A stretch of DNA of 64,000 nucleotides from UBA6016 sp041915365 (GTDB taxonomy: Bacteria > Campylobacterota > Campylobacteria > Campylobacterales > UBA6016): contig JAYSBP010000011.1 in NCBI GenBank assembly GCA_041915365.1, positions 19,930-83,929 on the forward strand, in the 5' to 3' direction. Under the pieces are notes generated by a model. The model did not search any database and was not told the origin of the DNA. It was given only the letters and a program-made list of their open reading frames with translations. This document shows positions 1 through 8,115 of this stretch, piece by piece. The translations under genes were made by a program, and so were the position numbers. Position 1 is the first letter of the stretch; every line of letters starts with the position of its first letter.

Positions 1-512
1 TTAGCTTGAAGTCCTGCGGCATTTAGTAGGTCTTTTAGTCTTACTCCTCTCCATACGGCGCAACCCATTGCCCCATGCTGCCATTGTACCCCATGCGTTG
101 GATGTGCGTAGTAGCTTCTGCTGTTTCCGCCGCATTGAAGCACCGATACGATTTCGGCAGGCTCAAATTTTGATTTGAGGTCGTCCATACTCAGGCTTAG
201 AGTTTTGTTGACCGCCCCCTTGACCTCTAGTCTAAATGTGTTCAGGTCTACAAAAGTGGGAATGTCCGGCATATGCCATCTGACGAAGAACTGATCGTTT
301 GGCGTTATGACATTTGTGAATATATCTCTTGGCGACTCCAAAAGCGGCGGTCTATCGGATATAGTTTTTAGCGGTTTTTTTTGTGGAAATGCAATGGTCG
401 GCGGTGTGAATGTGTCGCTAGCTACTGCTTTTGTCTGCTCTTTGCCAAAGAGAGAGGCCGCAGTCATAGCGAGTCCGGCACCCAAAAACCCTCTTCTTGT
501 TAGGTTGCCCAT
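1..512 (-). CDS. Sulfite-oxidase-type molybdopterin oxidoreductase, N-terminal part (runs off window)
   Basis: The first 170 residues are visible; the gene continues beyond base 1. The protein opens with a twin-arginine (Tat) signal containing TRRGFLGAG and a short hydrophobic stretch, so it is probably folded with its cofactor in the cytoplasm and exported to the periplasm. Near residue 125 the motif VLQCGGNSR matches the sulfite oxidase fold, where this cysteine ligates molybdenum and the following Asn/Arg bind the pterin. The family oxidises sulfite to sulfate and passes electrons to a c-type cytochrome (SorA- or SoxC-like). The ATG at 510-512 has the purine-rich GGAGTAAG just upstream. 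The substrate is inferred from family only; the partner cytochrome would lie outside the window. Confidence 0.8.
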   Translation of the reverse strand, partial: MGNLTRRGFLGAGLAMTAASLFGKEQTKAVASDTFTPPTIAFPQKKPLKTISDRPPLLESPRDIFTNVITPNDQFFVRWHMPDIPTFVDLNTFRLEVKGAVNKTLSLSMDDLKSKFEPAEIVSVLQCGGNSRSYYAHPTHGVQWQHGAMGCAVWRGVRLKDLLNAAGLQA

Positions 513-620
513 ATCTTACTCCTTTTTTTCAATCAGTTAATTATAATTATAAATTGTTTAAGAATAAGATAATTTGATTGATTTATAAATAGATGAAATG
601 CAAAAAATCTATATTTGTCA

Positions 621-3347
621 TCATCCAAGCCTACCTTCCCACGATATTCCGGCAAGCATTTTGTGTTGTATCTCTGCTCTAGGGAGCGGTTTTGAGTAGA
701 AATATCCCTGTATAAAGAAGCATCCAAGCTCTTTCAAAAACTCTAATTGCTCGGCTGTCTCTATTCCCTCAGCCACGGTTTCTATGTTTAGGGCTTGCCC
801 CATTGCTATTATCGCTGTCACTATCTCTCTGTCTTGATGACTATGCGCTATGTCGATGATAAAAGAGCGGTCTATTTTGAACTGGTTGATAGGAAATCTT
901 TTGAGGTAGCTAAGCGATGAGTATCCAGTTCCGAAGTCGTCTATCGATATTTTGACCCCAAAGTCTCTTAGTTCGTGAAGCTTGCTTATCGCCTCTTCTG
1001 GCTCATCCATGATAATGCCCTCTGTTAGCTCCAGTTTTACGAGCGACGGGTCTATTTTGTAGAGCCCGACTAGATGTTTTACTCTGTCGACAAACATTTT
1101 CTCTTTGAATTGCTTGTCGGCTATGTTGATTGCCATACAGCCAGGATTTATACCCATATCAAGCCAGTCTCTTAGCGTAGATAGGGCGTGTGCCAATACC
1201 CATTCGCCTATCGAGACTATCAATCCGCTTTGCTCCGCAATCGTCAAAAACTCAAACGGGGACAATACTCCCCTTAGCGGATGGTTCCATCGAATTAACG
1301 ATTCAACACCTATGATAGAGTGTGTTCTGGAGTCTATTTGCGGTTGATAGAAGAGGACAAATTCATCTTTTGCGACCGCTCTTCTTAGCTCATCTTCTAT
1401 ACTGAGCCTATTTTTTAGTTTTACCTCAAGTTCGGAGGAGAAAAAGCTAAATCTTCCCTTGCCCAAATCTTTTGATTGATACATCGCCATATCTGCTTTT
1501 TTCATCAACGTGTCTACATCCTCGCCGTCCGTAGGGAATACGCTGATGCCGATACTGGCACTTGAGAAAATCCTATTTCCGTCTATGTTGAAGCTATTTG
1601 AGAGTGCTTCGTTGAGCTTTTGTGCAAGCATTATTATCTCGTCATTGCTATCCACGTCTTCCGCCAGCAAAACAAACTCGTCGCCGCCCATCCTAGCAAG
1701 AGTATCGGAGTCGGAAACCGCCGCAATAAGCCTCTCCGATACGCTTACGAGCAAGGCATCTCCTGCCTCGTGTCCTAGCGTGTCATTGACATATTTGAAG
1801 TTGTCCAAATCTATAAAAAATACAGCCAATCTACCGTCTTGTTTTTTTGCTATCTGTATCGCATGTGTTAATCTTTCGTGGAAAAAGCGTCTATTTGCAA
1901 GTTCGGTGAGGGGGTCGAAATTGGCAAAATGGGCAAGTTGCTCTTGGTACTCTTTCATGGAAGTTATGTCGTTAAACATACCGATATAGTTTTGCAACTC
2001 CCCATACTTGTTATGGACGGCACATATACTTGTAAGCTCTGCGCATAGCTCGCCATTTTTGTTTCTATTCCAGAACTCCCCCTGCCAGATACCGTCTTTT
2101 TTTATTTGCGTAAATATAGTTTCATAAAAATCTTTTTTGTGAAGCCCAGATTTTAAAATCGCAGGCGTCTTTCCGACTGCATCTTCCTTTGAAAAGCCGG
2201 TAAGCTTGGTGAATGAGTTGTTGACGTCTATAATGGTGTGGTCAGGCTTGGTGATGACTATCCCTTCCGCCGCATGCTCAAAAACGCTAGCCGCAAGCTC
2301 TAGCTTGTTCATCTGCTTTGCTAGCCTTCTGCTGAGAATGACAGATCTGAGAACTAGCACACTTAGGAGCACCACTATTGTTATCAGGAATATCCCAATT
2401 TGGATTTGGTATTTTTGGAGTACGTCTTTGAATGTCATCGGGTGCGGTTTGTCAAAAGGGTATGCTCTAACTTTTTGCATTAGAGCCTCGGTAGATTCGT
2501 ATGGCATAGGCGTTGTCCAGCCGTAATATCCTGCTGACTTGGCGACATCTGAGCCGTCTTTGATGCTAAGAAGGGCTATTGTGACTTCTTTTGCTAGGTC
2601 TTGATCCGTGTATCTAGCGGCGGCAAAAGGCCACTCCGGATAAAGTGGCGTAGAGACTGCAAACGGATATTCAGGATAGTCTTGCTTGTGTAAAATCTTG
2701 AAATCTTCCATTTTTATCGAACCGTTTTTTGCCAATGACTCAAGGACGCTTGAGCGGATGAAGCCAACGTCAACTTTTTTGTCTCTTACGGCAAAAACGA
2801 CTTTATCGTGTGGCATATCCGTAAATAAAACATCTTTTTTGGTATCGATTTCTATGTTTTCATCATACAAAACACCCGCTTGGGCTAGGTAACCGCCGAG
2901 CGATTCTTTGCTGACGGCGGCTATTTTTTTGTTTTTTATGTCGGCAAGTGTGTTTATATTTTTGTTATCGGCTCTTACTATTATTGTTCCGCCAAATGTC
3001 TTTAGCTGTGTACTGCGAGGGCCGGCTCTGAGTATGGTCGCTATCCTAGTGACGCCGTGTTTTATCTCTAGCGCCACATAGTGCTCTGGATTGGTAAATA
3101 CAAAATCAAGACTCTTGTTTTCTAACTGTTCGTTTAGTTCTTTGTAGCTTAGCGCTTTGATTACGAAGTTTTTGTTAGGTATTGACTTGTTGAGCGTATC
3201 TGCTAGTGGTTGCCATGACTTCATTGTCTCGGCAGGCGGTCTGAACGCTAGTACTCCTATCGCCGTCTCCTGTTTATCTTGTGCGCAAAATCCGCTTGTA
3301 AGCATTAGCAATAGCATAAAAATTACGGTGTGAAGTTTTATCTGCAT
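621..3347 (-). CDS. PhnD-type sensor with PAS, GGDEF and EAL domains (c-di-GMP turnover)
   Basis: A 908-residue membrane receptor predicted to make or degrade cyclic di-GMP. Order of parts: signal peptide (about 1-22), periplasmic phosphate/phosphonate (PhnD)-like binding domain (about 25-290), one membrane helix (about 315-336), PAS domain (about 350-470), GGDEF domain (about 475-635, intact GGDEF at 554-558) and EAL domain (about 650-900). The EAL motif reads ESL, but LELTEG, DDFGTGYSSL, KIDRSF, the VAEGIE glutamate and QGY are present, so phosphodiesterase activity looks possible. The inhibitory RxxD site before GGDEF is SDSD here, so product feedback inhibition is probably absent. It stands alone; the ligand may be an oxyanion but cannot be told from the sequence. 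Confidence 0.9.
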   Translation of the reverse strand: MQIKLHTVIFMLLLMLTSGFCAQDKQETAIGVLAFRPPAETMKSWQPLADTLNKSIPNKNFVIKALSYKELNEQLENKSLDFVFTNPEHYVALEIKHGVTRIATILRAGPRSTQLKTFGGTIIVRADNKNINTLADIKNKKIAAVSKESLGGYLAQAGVLYDENIEIDTKKDVLFTDMPHDKVVFAVRDKKVDVGFIRSSVLESLAKNGSIKMEDFKILHKQDYPEYPFAVSTPLYPEWPFAAARYTDQDLAKEVTIALLSIKDGSDVAKSAGYYGWTTPMPYESTEALMQKVRAYPFDKPHPMTFKDVLQKYQIQIGIFLITIVVLLSVLVLRSVILSRRLAKQMNKLELAASVFEHAAEGIVITKPDHTIIDVNNSFTKLTGFSKEDAVGKTPAILKSGLHKKDFYETIFTQIKKDGIWQGEFWNRNKNGELCAELTSICAVHNKYGELQNYIGMFNDITSMKEYQEQLAHFANFDPLTELANRRFFHERLTHAIQIAKKQDGRLAVFFIDLDNFKYVNDTLGHEAGDALLVSVSERLIAAVSDSDTLARMGGDEFVLLAEDVDSNDEIIMLAQKLNEALSNSFNIDGNRIFSSASIGISVFPTDGEDVDTLMKKADMAMYQSKDLGKGRFSFFSSELEVKLKNRLSIEDELRRAVAKDEFVLFYQPQIDSRTHSIIGVESLIRWNHPLRGVLSPFEFLTIAEQSGLIVSIGEWVLAHALSTLRDWLDMGINPGCMAINIADKQFKEKMFVDRVKHLVGLYKIDPSLVKLELTEGIIMDEPEEAISKLHELRDFGVKISIDDFGTGYSSLSYLKRFPINQFKIDRSFIIDIAHSHQDREIVTAIIAMGQALNIETVAEGIETAEQLEFLKELGCFFIQGYFYSKPLPRAEIQHKMLAGISWEGRLG

Positions 3348-3428
3348 TTGTGCCTCAAGTATTTGTGACTTTTTTGTGTTAATATAATAATAGTCACTTT
3401 TTTCTTCTTGTGCAATAGTTTATGAAAA

Positions 3429-4253
3429 TTATTTGATTATTTGATGAAGGATTGATATAGACTCGCTGTCAAAAGCCGCATCGTCTATCATTTTTGCTAT
3501 CTCTTTTTCGTCATATATCGTCGATGGGTACACTATGATATAAAGTTCATCATTTTTTTGCAGAAAACTACTCTCGCCAAACTCCGTGTATCTCGTAGCC
3601 CCTATACTGATTATTGCCTCACTAGGACTGCCGCACTCTTTTAGCAGTTCGCCTACATTTTCGAGCGGACCGCTATCGGCTTGGTTGTTTATTCTATCTA
3701 TTATCCAATCCGTCAACTTGCCGTGAAAATAGCTATATGAGGAGACGGCGGAGTCTATCCCGTATGCGTGCAGCACGCCATCACGTCTAAGATAGCAAGC
3801 GATGCGGTACTTATCCATCACCCCACCTTTTTGAAAGCTATCCACCTTTAGTAGCTTTTTGGCTATCCCTTTGGAGTTTGCGCCCCAATTTTTCTTGTCG
3901 CTGATTTTGCGAGCGCCCTCTCGTCTTATAGAGCAGTCGTTGTACGCCCCAAAAAACTTCGGCTTTAGCTCTGCTACTTTGCCGCCCGCATACACTATGT
4001 CACACACTACGGCAACTTCTGGTTCTGCTTGGAGCTTGTCTTGGCTATTTGGCATATCTATCTCGTGGGATGATAGCGGATAGGTAGCCAGATGGCTAGT
4101 AGGATGAGACGGCAGATAAAAAGGAAATATCCCCTTTGGTGCATCCTCCTCAGTAGTCACTACACCGACAAAGTCTGCGCTCTCACCTGCCTGCTCCAGA
4201 TGTCCCGTGAAGTTCCCTGCTACCCCTACGCCTATCATCTGTGTGAAGTTCAT
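3429..4253 (-). CDS. DUF5718-like protein resembling fumarylacetoacetate hydrolases
   Basis: A 274-residue soluble protein with no signal peptide. I recognise the pattern of the DUF5718 group, whose function is not established. The segments EPEVAVVCDI and NDCSIRREG resemble the acidic metal-binding and N-D-x-S-x-R positions of the fumarylacetoacetate hydrolase fold, so metal-dependent chemistry on a small acid is conceivable. Its ATG overlaps the stop of the upstream RelE-type toxin gene as ATGA, so the two are translationally coupled and the protein belongs to the toxin-antitoxin operon. The family call is from memory of sequence pattern; the enzymatic role is inference. Confidence 0.6.
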   Translation of the reverse strand: MNFTQMIGVGVAGNFTGHLEQAGESADFVGVVTTEEDAPKGIFPFYLPSHPTSHLATYPLSSHEIDMPNSQDKLQAEPEVAVVCDIVYAGGKVAELKPKFFGAYNDCSIRREGARKISDKKNWGANSKGIAKKLLKVDSFQKGGVMDKYRIACYLRRDGVLHAYGIDSAVSSYSYFHGKLTDWIIDRINNQADSGPLENVGELLKECGSPSEAIISIGATRYTEFGESSFLQKNDELYIIVYPSTIYDEKEIAKMIDDAAFDSESISILHQIIK

Positions 4254-4540
4254 TTTTTGACCCTTTCAAATAGCGTCTTGTAGATTTTGTCTTTATCTCG
4301 CACGCCGACAGCTAGTACTAATACGACTATTTCAGTGTCTTTGACCTCATACGCAAGCCTATATCCGACTGTGCGAAGCTTGATTTTGTAGATATTTTCA
4401 AAACCGCTAAGTTTGTCTTTTGGATTGTGTGGATTTTCTAGTCTTTCAGCTAGTTTTTTCTTGAACTGCTCTTTGATGCTTTTGTCCAGAGTCTCCCACT
4501 CTTTGAGGGCTTTTGGTAGAAATTCAAGATTATAGGTCAT
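4250..4540 (-). CDS. RelE/StbE-type toxin
   Basis: A 96-residue basic protein of the RelE/ParE superfamily. The layout is typical: an N-terminal helix with LPKALKEWETL, a second helix rich in Lys/Arg, then the strand block KIKLRTVGYRLAYEV and the C-terminal VLAVGVRDKDKIY. Members of this family usually cleave mRNA at the ribosome. The gene overlaps the upstream antitoxin gene by 11 bases and the downstream DUF5718 gene by 4 bases. Basic residues in the strand block (the Arg of RTVGYR and the Arg of GVRDKD) fit an active RelE-type toxin, though activity is inferred from the family. Confidence 0.88.
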   Translation of the reverse strand: MTYNLEFLPKALKEWETLDKSIKEQFKKKLAERLENPHNPKDKLSGFENIYKIKLRTVGYRLAYEVKDTEIVVLVLAVGVRDKDKIYKTLFERVKK

Positions 4541-4781
4541 TTAGCGATACACGCACGGGCATTTCGTTTTCACCTAAACGCTCTTTGACGCTTTGTGAAA
4601 GTAGATAATCATCTACTATATCCATCAGCTTCTCAAAGGTCTCTGATGGCACAAGGTATGCGCTAGGGGTATTGTGGTTTAATATGGCTATAGGCTCATT
4701 TCCAGACTCGTTTAGCAAAGCCGTCGGTGACTTCTTTAGTTCCGAGATGCTCGCCGAATAGCTAGAGTATAGTTGTCTCAT
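4530..4781 (-). CDS. StbD/Phd/YefM-type antitoxin
   Basis: An 83-residue antitoxin. The N-terminus (SASISELKKSPTALLNES) is the DNA-binding part of the Phd/YefM fold, followed by PIAILNHNTPSAYLVPSETF, very typical of StbD-like antitoxins; the C-terminal acidic tail would wrap the toxin. It precedes and overlaps the RelE-type toxin gene, the normal order. Such antitoxins repress their own promoter; two copies of a 9-base direct repeat lie 32-52 bases upstream of the start codon. The start has a run of A and an AAAGGTAC element upstream. Confidence 0.87.
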   Translation of the reverse strand: MRQLYSSYSASISELKKSPTALLNESGNEPIAILNHNTPSAYLVPSETFEKLMDIVDDYLLSQSVKERLGENEMPVRVSLNDL

Positions 4782-4812
4782 AAAAAGTACCTTTTTTGGT
4801 ATTTATTTTGGG

Positions 4813-4833
4813 ACTAATTGTACTACTAATTGT
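4813..4833 (-). promoter_or_regulatory. Direct repeat upstream of toxin-antitoxin genes (possible operator)
   Basis: The 9-mer ACTAATTGT (plus strand) occurs at 4813-4821 and again at 4825-4833, a 12-base spacing. It lies directly upstream of the antitoxin gene and overlaps the end of the 101-residue gene. Phd/YefM-type antitoxins bind paired sites of this sort, so autoregulation is plausible. The repeat is seen; its function is inferred. Confidence 0.45.
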
Positions 4834-5131
4834 AGGCTTTGTCTACCGCTTTCCAGTTTTTTTCGAAAATTTTGTGAGCCAATTTTACAATTTCAGTATT
4901 TACATTAGCAGGCGAATCCTTGATTATTTGGCTGATATCGCTTGCCGTGTATATTGTGCCTCTTTGCGTTTTTATGCCTTCCATTTGCAAATAGTTTTTA
5001 ACTTTTGGAAGGCTTTCTAATTCTATATATTTTAAAAATATCCGCTCTTCAATAGAAGAAGGAGTTAGCCTTAATAAATCAATTATTTTTGTTAGTCTCT
5101 TTATTTCTTCTTCAAGTGTAGATATGGTCAT
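4826..5131 (-). CDS. Hypothetical 101-residue protein upstream of toxin-antitoxin pair
   Basis: I do not recognise this protein. It starts with a charged helix likely to form a coiled coil (residues 3-22, EEEIKRLTKIIDLLRL), followed by a helical middle and the segment GIKTQRGTIYTASDISQII. That last segment loosely resembles the short helix-turn-helix region after catalytic domains of recombinases and could bind DNA, but this is weak. The DNA is AT-rich like the neighbouring toxin-antitoxin genes and unlike leuC on the other side, so the group may have arrived together. The stop lies 44 bases before the antitoxin start, so one transcript is possible. Confidence 0.55.
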   Translation of the reverse strand: MTISTLEEEIKRLTKIIDLLRLTPSSIEERIFLKYIELESLPKVKNYLQMEGIKTQRGTIYTASDISQIIKDSPANVNTEIVKLAHKIFEKNWKAVDKAYN

Positions 5132-5145
5132 GAAATTTACAAAAT

Positions 5146-6408
5146 CTATTTACTTGGTCCTACGATATACCCAGCTACCGCACTCGCTGCCGCTATTGCA
5201 GAGTTGGCTAGATATACTTCAGATGTTCTAGCGCCCATTCTACCGACAAAGTTTCTGTTTGTGGTGGCTATAGCTCTCTCGCCGTCACCTAGTATGCCCA
5301 TATATCCGCCTAGACATGCGCCGCATGTTGGATTGCTAAATACCGCTCCCGCTTCTACGAATATATCCACATAACCTAGCTTGTATGCCTGAAGTGCTAT
5401 TTTTTGCGTTGCAGGGGTGATGATTAGCCTCACATGAGGAGCTACTTTTTTTCCTTTTAGGATTTTTGCCGCCATTTCAAGGTCTGATAGTCTTCCATTC
5501 GTACAAGAGCCGATGAACGCTTGGTCAACACGGATTTTGTCCGCCACCGCTTGACTAAGAGGTTTGCCGTTTGATGGCAAGAACGGATATGCGATGACAG
5601 GCTCTAAGTTCGCCACATCAATATGGAGCACTTGGCAGTACTCGGCGTCTGCATCGGAGTAAAACTCTTTTGCAGTTCTGGCAAGATTTTTGTCCGCCAA
5701 AAACGCTCTTGTCGTGTCATCTACCGCCACGATACCGTTTTTTGCTCCGGCTTCTATTGCCATATTACAAAGGCTAAATCTATCGTCCATCGTGAGGTAC
5801 TGTATCGTGTCACCCGTAAACTCAAGCGCTTTGTATAGCGCCCCATCCACGCCTATCATTCTGATAATTTCAAGGATTAGGTCTTTACCCGTCACATATT
5901 CTCTCGGTTTGCCTTTGAACACCACCTTGATAGTCTCAGGCACTTTAAACCAGTTTTCACCCGTTATCATCGTAAAAGCAAGGTCGGTACTACCCATACC
6001 AGTAGAGAATGCCCCCAGAGCGCCGTGTGTACAAGTGTGGCTGTCTGCACCTATGATGACATCACCCGGCACTACAAGCCCTTTTTCAGGCAAGAGGGCG
6101 TGCTCTATACCCATATCTTTTTCATCGAAAAACAGCTTCATATTATGCTTAGCGGCAAAATCACGGCTGATTCTTGCTTGATTGGCGCTCGCTATGTCTT
6201 TTGCGGGGATGAAGTGGTCCATAACTATACAAAAGCCGTTCGGGTTTGCTAGTTTTGTCGCTCCAGACTCCTCAAAGGCTCTGATAGATAGAGGCGTAGT
6301 GATGTCGTTACCTATTGTCATATCGACTTTTACTCTTACGATGTCGCCCGCTTTTACCGCTTTTCCTGCGTGGTCAGAAAATATTTTTTCGGTTATCGTT
6401 TGTCCCAT
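5146..6408 (-). CDS. leuC: 3-isopropylmalate dehydratase large subunit
   Basis: Isomerises 2-isopropylmalate to 3-isopropylmalate in leucine synthesis, together with a small subunit (LeuD) not seen here. The three iron-sulfur cluster cysteines are at residues 302 (IGSCTNGRLSDL), 362 and 365 (NPTCGACLGG). GADSHTCTHG near residue 125 is also typical of the aconitase superfamily. I place the start at the ATG at 6406-6408, preceded by AAAGGT; an in-frame start 11 codons earlier gives an extension without family support. At 420 residues it is the shorter, archaeal-like LeuC type. It is an orphan gene, divergent from the RqcH-like gene, with no leu genes beside it. Confidence 0.93.
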   Translation of the reverse strand: MGQTITEKIFSDHAGKAVKAGDIVRVKVDMTIGNDITTPLSIRAFEESGATKLANPNGFCIVMDHFIPAKDIASANQARISRDFAAKHNMKLFFDEKDMGIEHALLPEKGLVVPGDVIIGADSHTCTHGALGAFSTGMGSTDLAFTMITGENWFKVPETIKVVFKGKPREYVTGKDLILEIIRMIGVDGALYKALEFTGDTIQYLTMDDRFSLCNMAIEAGAKNGIVAVDDTTRAFLADKNLARTAKEFYSDADAEYCQVLHIDVANLEPVIAYPFLPSNGKPLSQAVADKIRVDQAFIGSCTNGRLSDLEMAAKILKGKKVAPHVRLIITPATQKIALQAYKLGYVDIFVEAGAVFSNPTCGACLGGYMGILGDGERAIATTNRNFVGRMGARTSEVYLANSAIAAASAVAGYIVGPSK

Positions 6409-6479
6409 TTTTATACCTTTAAATGCTCTTATTTGTCGCAATTTTAGCCGATTTTGGCTTTTATAGGTAAAATCAGCTT

Positions 6480-7793
6480 ATGAAATACGCCGTACTAAAA
6501 GCCCTAGTATCAAAACTACAAAATGAAAAAAAACTTGGCCGTGTGTCACGGGTGGCGGACTCCGTTCTAAAAGTCGAATTCTCAAGGGATGAGACGTATT
6601 TTTTTGATTTGACGAGAGGGCATAACTTTGTCTTTAAAAACGAAAAAACTGCCCCAAAAGAGTATAAAGCGCCATTTGATGCCGCTCTCTCAAAATACTT
6701 TTCAAAATGCGATATATGCGGCGTTACGCTTGCAGACAACGACAAAATAATAAGCATCTGCGCATCCTCAAAACTCGGCTACAAAGAACAAAAAACAACG
6801 CTTATCTTAGAGTTTACAGGCAAGAGCGCAAATATGATAGTCGCCGATGATAAAGGCATCGTGTTGTCGGCTCTTAGGTACGAAGTCGGTGGTGTGCGTG
6901 AGGTGCGGGCGGCTCAGGCGTATGTTCCGCCTCCGCCTCCGCCTTTTGTTTTTTCGCAGATTGATGTCGGTGATGTGGATGAATATATAGAAAATATGCT
7001 TTTCCAAAAGCAAAAAAACCGCCTCGAAAACCTAAAAAGTCAAAAAATAGCTCAAATAGATAAAAAAATAGAGAAATTAGAGAGTCTAATCGCATCTTTT
7101 GAAGAGCCGCAAGAGCTTGTCCAAAAGTCTGACGAAGCCTTAAAGATAGGGGATTTGCTGTGTGCAAACGCCCACCTTGTCGTACCACATCAAAAAAGCG
7201 TTAAGCTGGAAGATTTTGACGGCAAGGAAACAGTTATTGAACTCCCTGATTTTAGAAGTCAAAAAGAGATATTGAACTTTTTTTATCAAAAATCTAAAAA
7301 ACTACGCAAAAAAGCCGATGGAATACACAAAGAAAAAGAGTCGGTCGGGGAGCGGCTGAATTTTTTGAAATCGCAGAGGTCTGCCATCTCTTCAGCCGTT
7401 GATGAAGAAGGTGTGCGGCTGTTCACTCAAAAGCAAAAAGGCGGTGAAAAAAAAGAAGAGTCAAGCGATATTTTCGAGGTTTTTTATAAAGATTACAAAA
7501 TCAGTACCGGAAAAAATCGAAAAGGAAACGAAAAATTGCTAAAATTGGCTCGTTCAAACGACTTTTGGTTTCATATCAAGGATTTGCCTTCGGCGCACAC
7601 CGTATTGCATACCGATAAACAAAAGGTTCCTGACGACGTTATTTTGTTTGCGGCGAAGATGTGCGTTCAGCTTTCTGTTTCGAAAGAGGGCGTTTATTTG
7701 GTAGATTACGCAAAAAGAAGGGACGTATCTCCCGTGGAGGGGGCAAACGTCAACTATGTTAACTATAAGACATTAACGGTAAAAAAGGAATAG
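6480..7793 (+). CDS. rqcH: NFACT/RqcH-family protein
   Basis: A 437-residue protein of the family once called fibronectin-binding proteins, now known to include RqcH, which binds stalled 50S-peptidyl-tRNA complexes and adds C-terminal alanine tails. The N-terminal NFACT-N domain (about 1-165) ends in a run of six prolines (about 150-157), followed by a long charged coiled coil (about 175-320) and the C-terminal NFACT-R domain with KLARSNDFWFHIKDLPSAH and SPVEGANVNYVNYK. Those C-terminal motifs are diagnostic. It leads a tightly packed run with a small acidic protein, cdsA, dxr, a hydrolase and tsaD. Ala-tailing activity is inferred from the family, not shown. Confidence 0.85.
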   Translation: MKYAVLKALVSKLQNEKKLGRVSRVADSVLKVEFSRDETYFFDLTRGHNFVFKNEKTAPKEYKAPFDAALSKYFSKCDICGVTLADNDKIISICASSKLGYKEQKTTLILEFTGKSANMIVADDKGIVLSALRYEVGGVREVRAAQAYVPPPPPPFVFSQIDVGDVDEYIENMLFQKQKNRLENLKSQKIAQIDKKIEKLESLIASFEEPQELVQKSDEALKIGDLLCANAHLVVPHQKSVKLEDFDGKETVIELPDFRSQKEILNFFYQKSKKLRKKADGIHKEKESVGERLNFLKSQRSAISSAVDEEGVRLFTQKQKGGEKKEESSDIFEVFYKDYKISTGKNRKGNEKLLKLARSNDFWFHIKDLPSAHTVLHTDKQKVPDDVILFAAKMCVQLSVSKEGVYLVDYAKRRDVSPVEGANVNYVNYKTLTVKKE

Positions 7794-7796
7794 GAC

Positions 7797-8102
7797 GTGG
7801 CAGCCGTAACGCCTGTTGGCTCTCAAATATACGTCAACCAAGCCGCACCTTTGGTGTCACAGCTCCATCAGGGCGTGGCGCAGAGGTTTGATATGCAGGC
7901 TTTTGTGGCGATGCAAGCCGAGCAAGAGAAAGAGCCAAAAATAGAGCCCGTCGTAGAGTCTGACGGTTCGCAAAAAATCAATGCAGATGCCGACGGCGGC
8001 AAAAATACAGAACAGCACGAACAACAACAAAGAGAAAAAACAGATGAAGAAGAGCCGCAAGAGCCTTTCAAGTCCGACCATATTTTAGATTTAAAAGTTT
8101 AA
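7797..8102 (+). CDS. Small acidic conserved protein between rqcH and cdsA
   Basis: A 101-residue hydrophilic protein with a GTG start just three bases after the upstream stop and a good AAAGGAATAGG element. The N-terminal 45 residues are mildly hydrophobic and helical (PLVSQLHQGVAQRFDMQAFV); the rest is Glu/Gln/Asp-rich and probably disordered. I recall a small coiled-coil protein at the same place (between the NFACT gene and cdsA) in Campylobacter jejuni, which supports a real gene. No function is known to me. Confidence 0.65.
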   Translation: MAAVTPVGSQIYVNQAAPLVSQLHQGVAQRFDMQAFVAMQAEQEKEPKIEPVVESDGSQKINADADGGKNTEQHEQQQREKTDEEEPQEPFKSDHILDLKV

Positions 8103-8115
8103 CAAGGAAGTTTAG

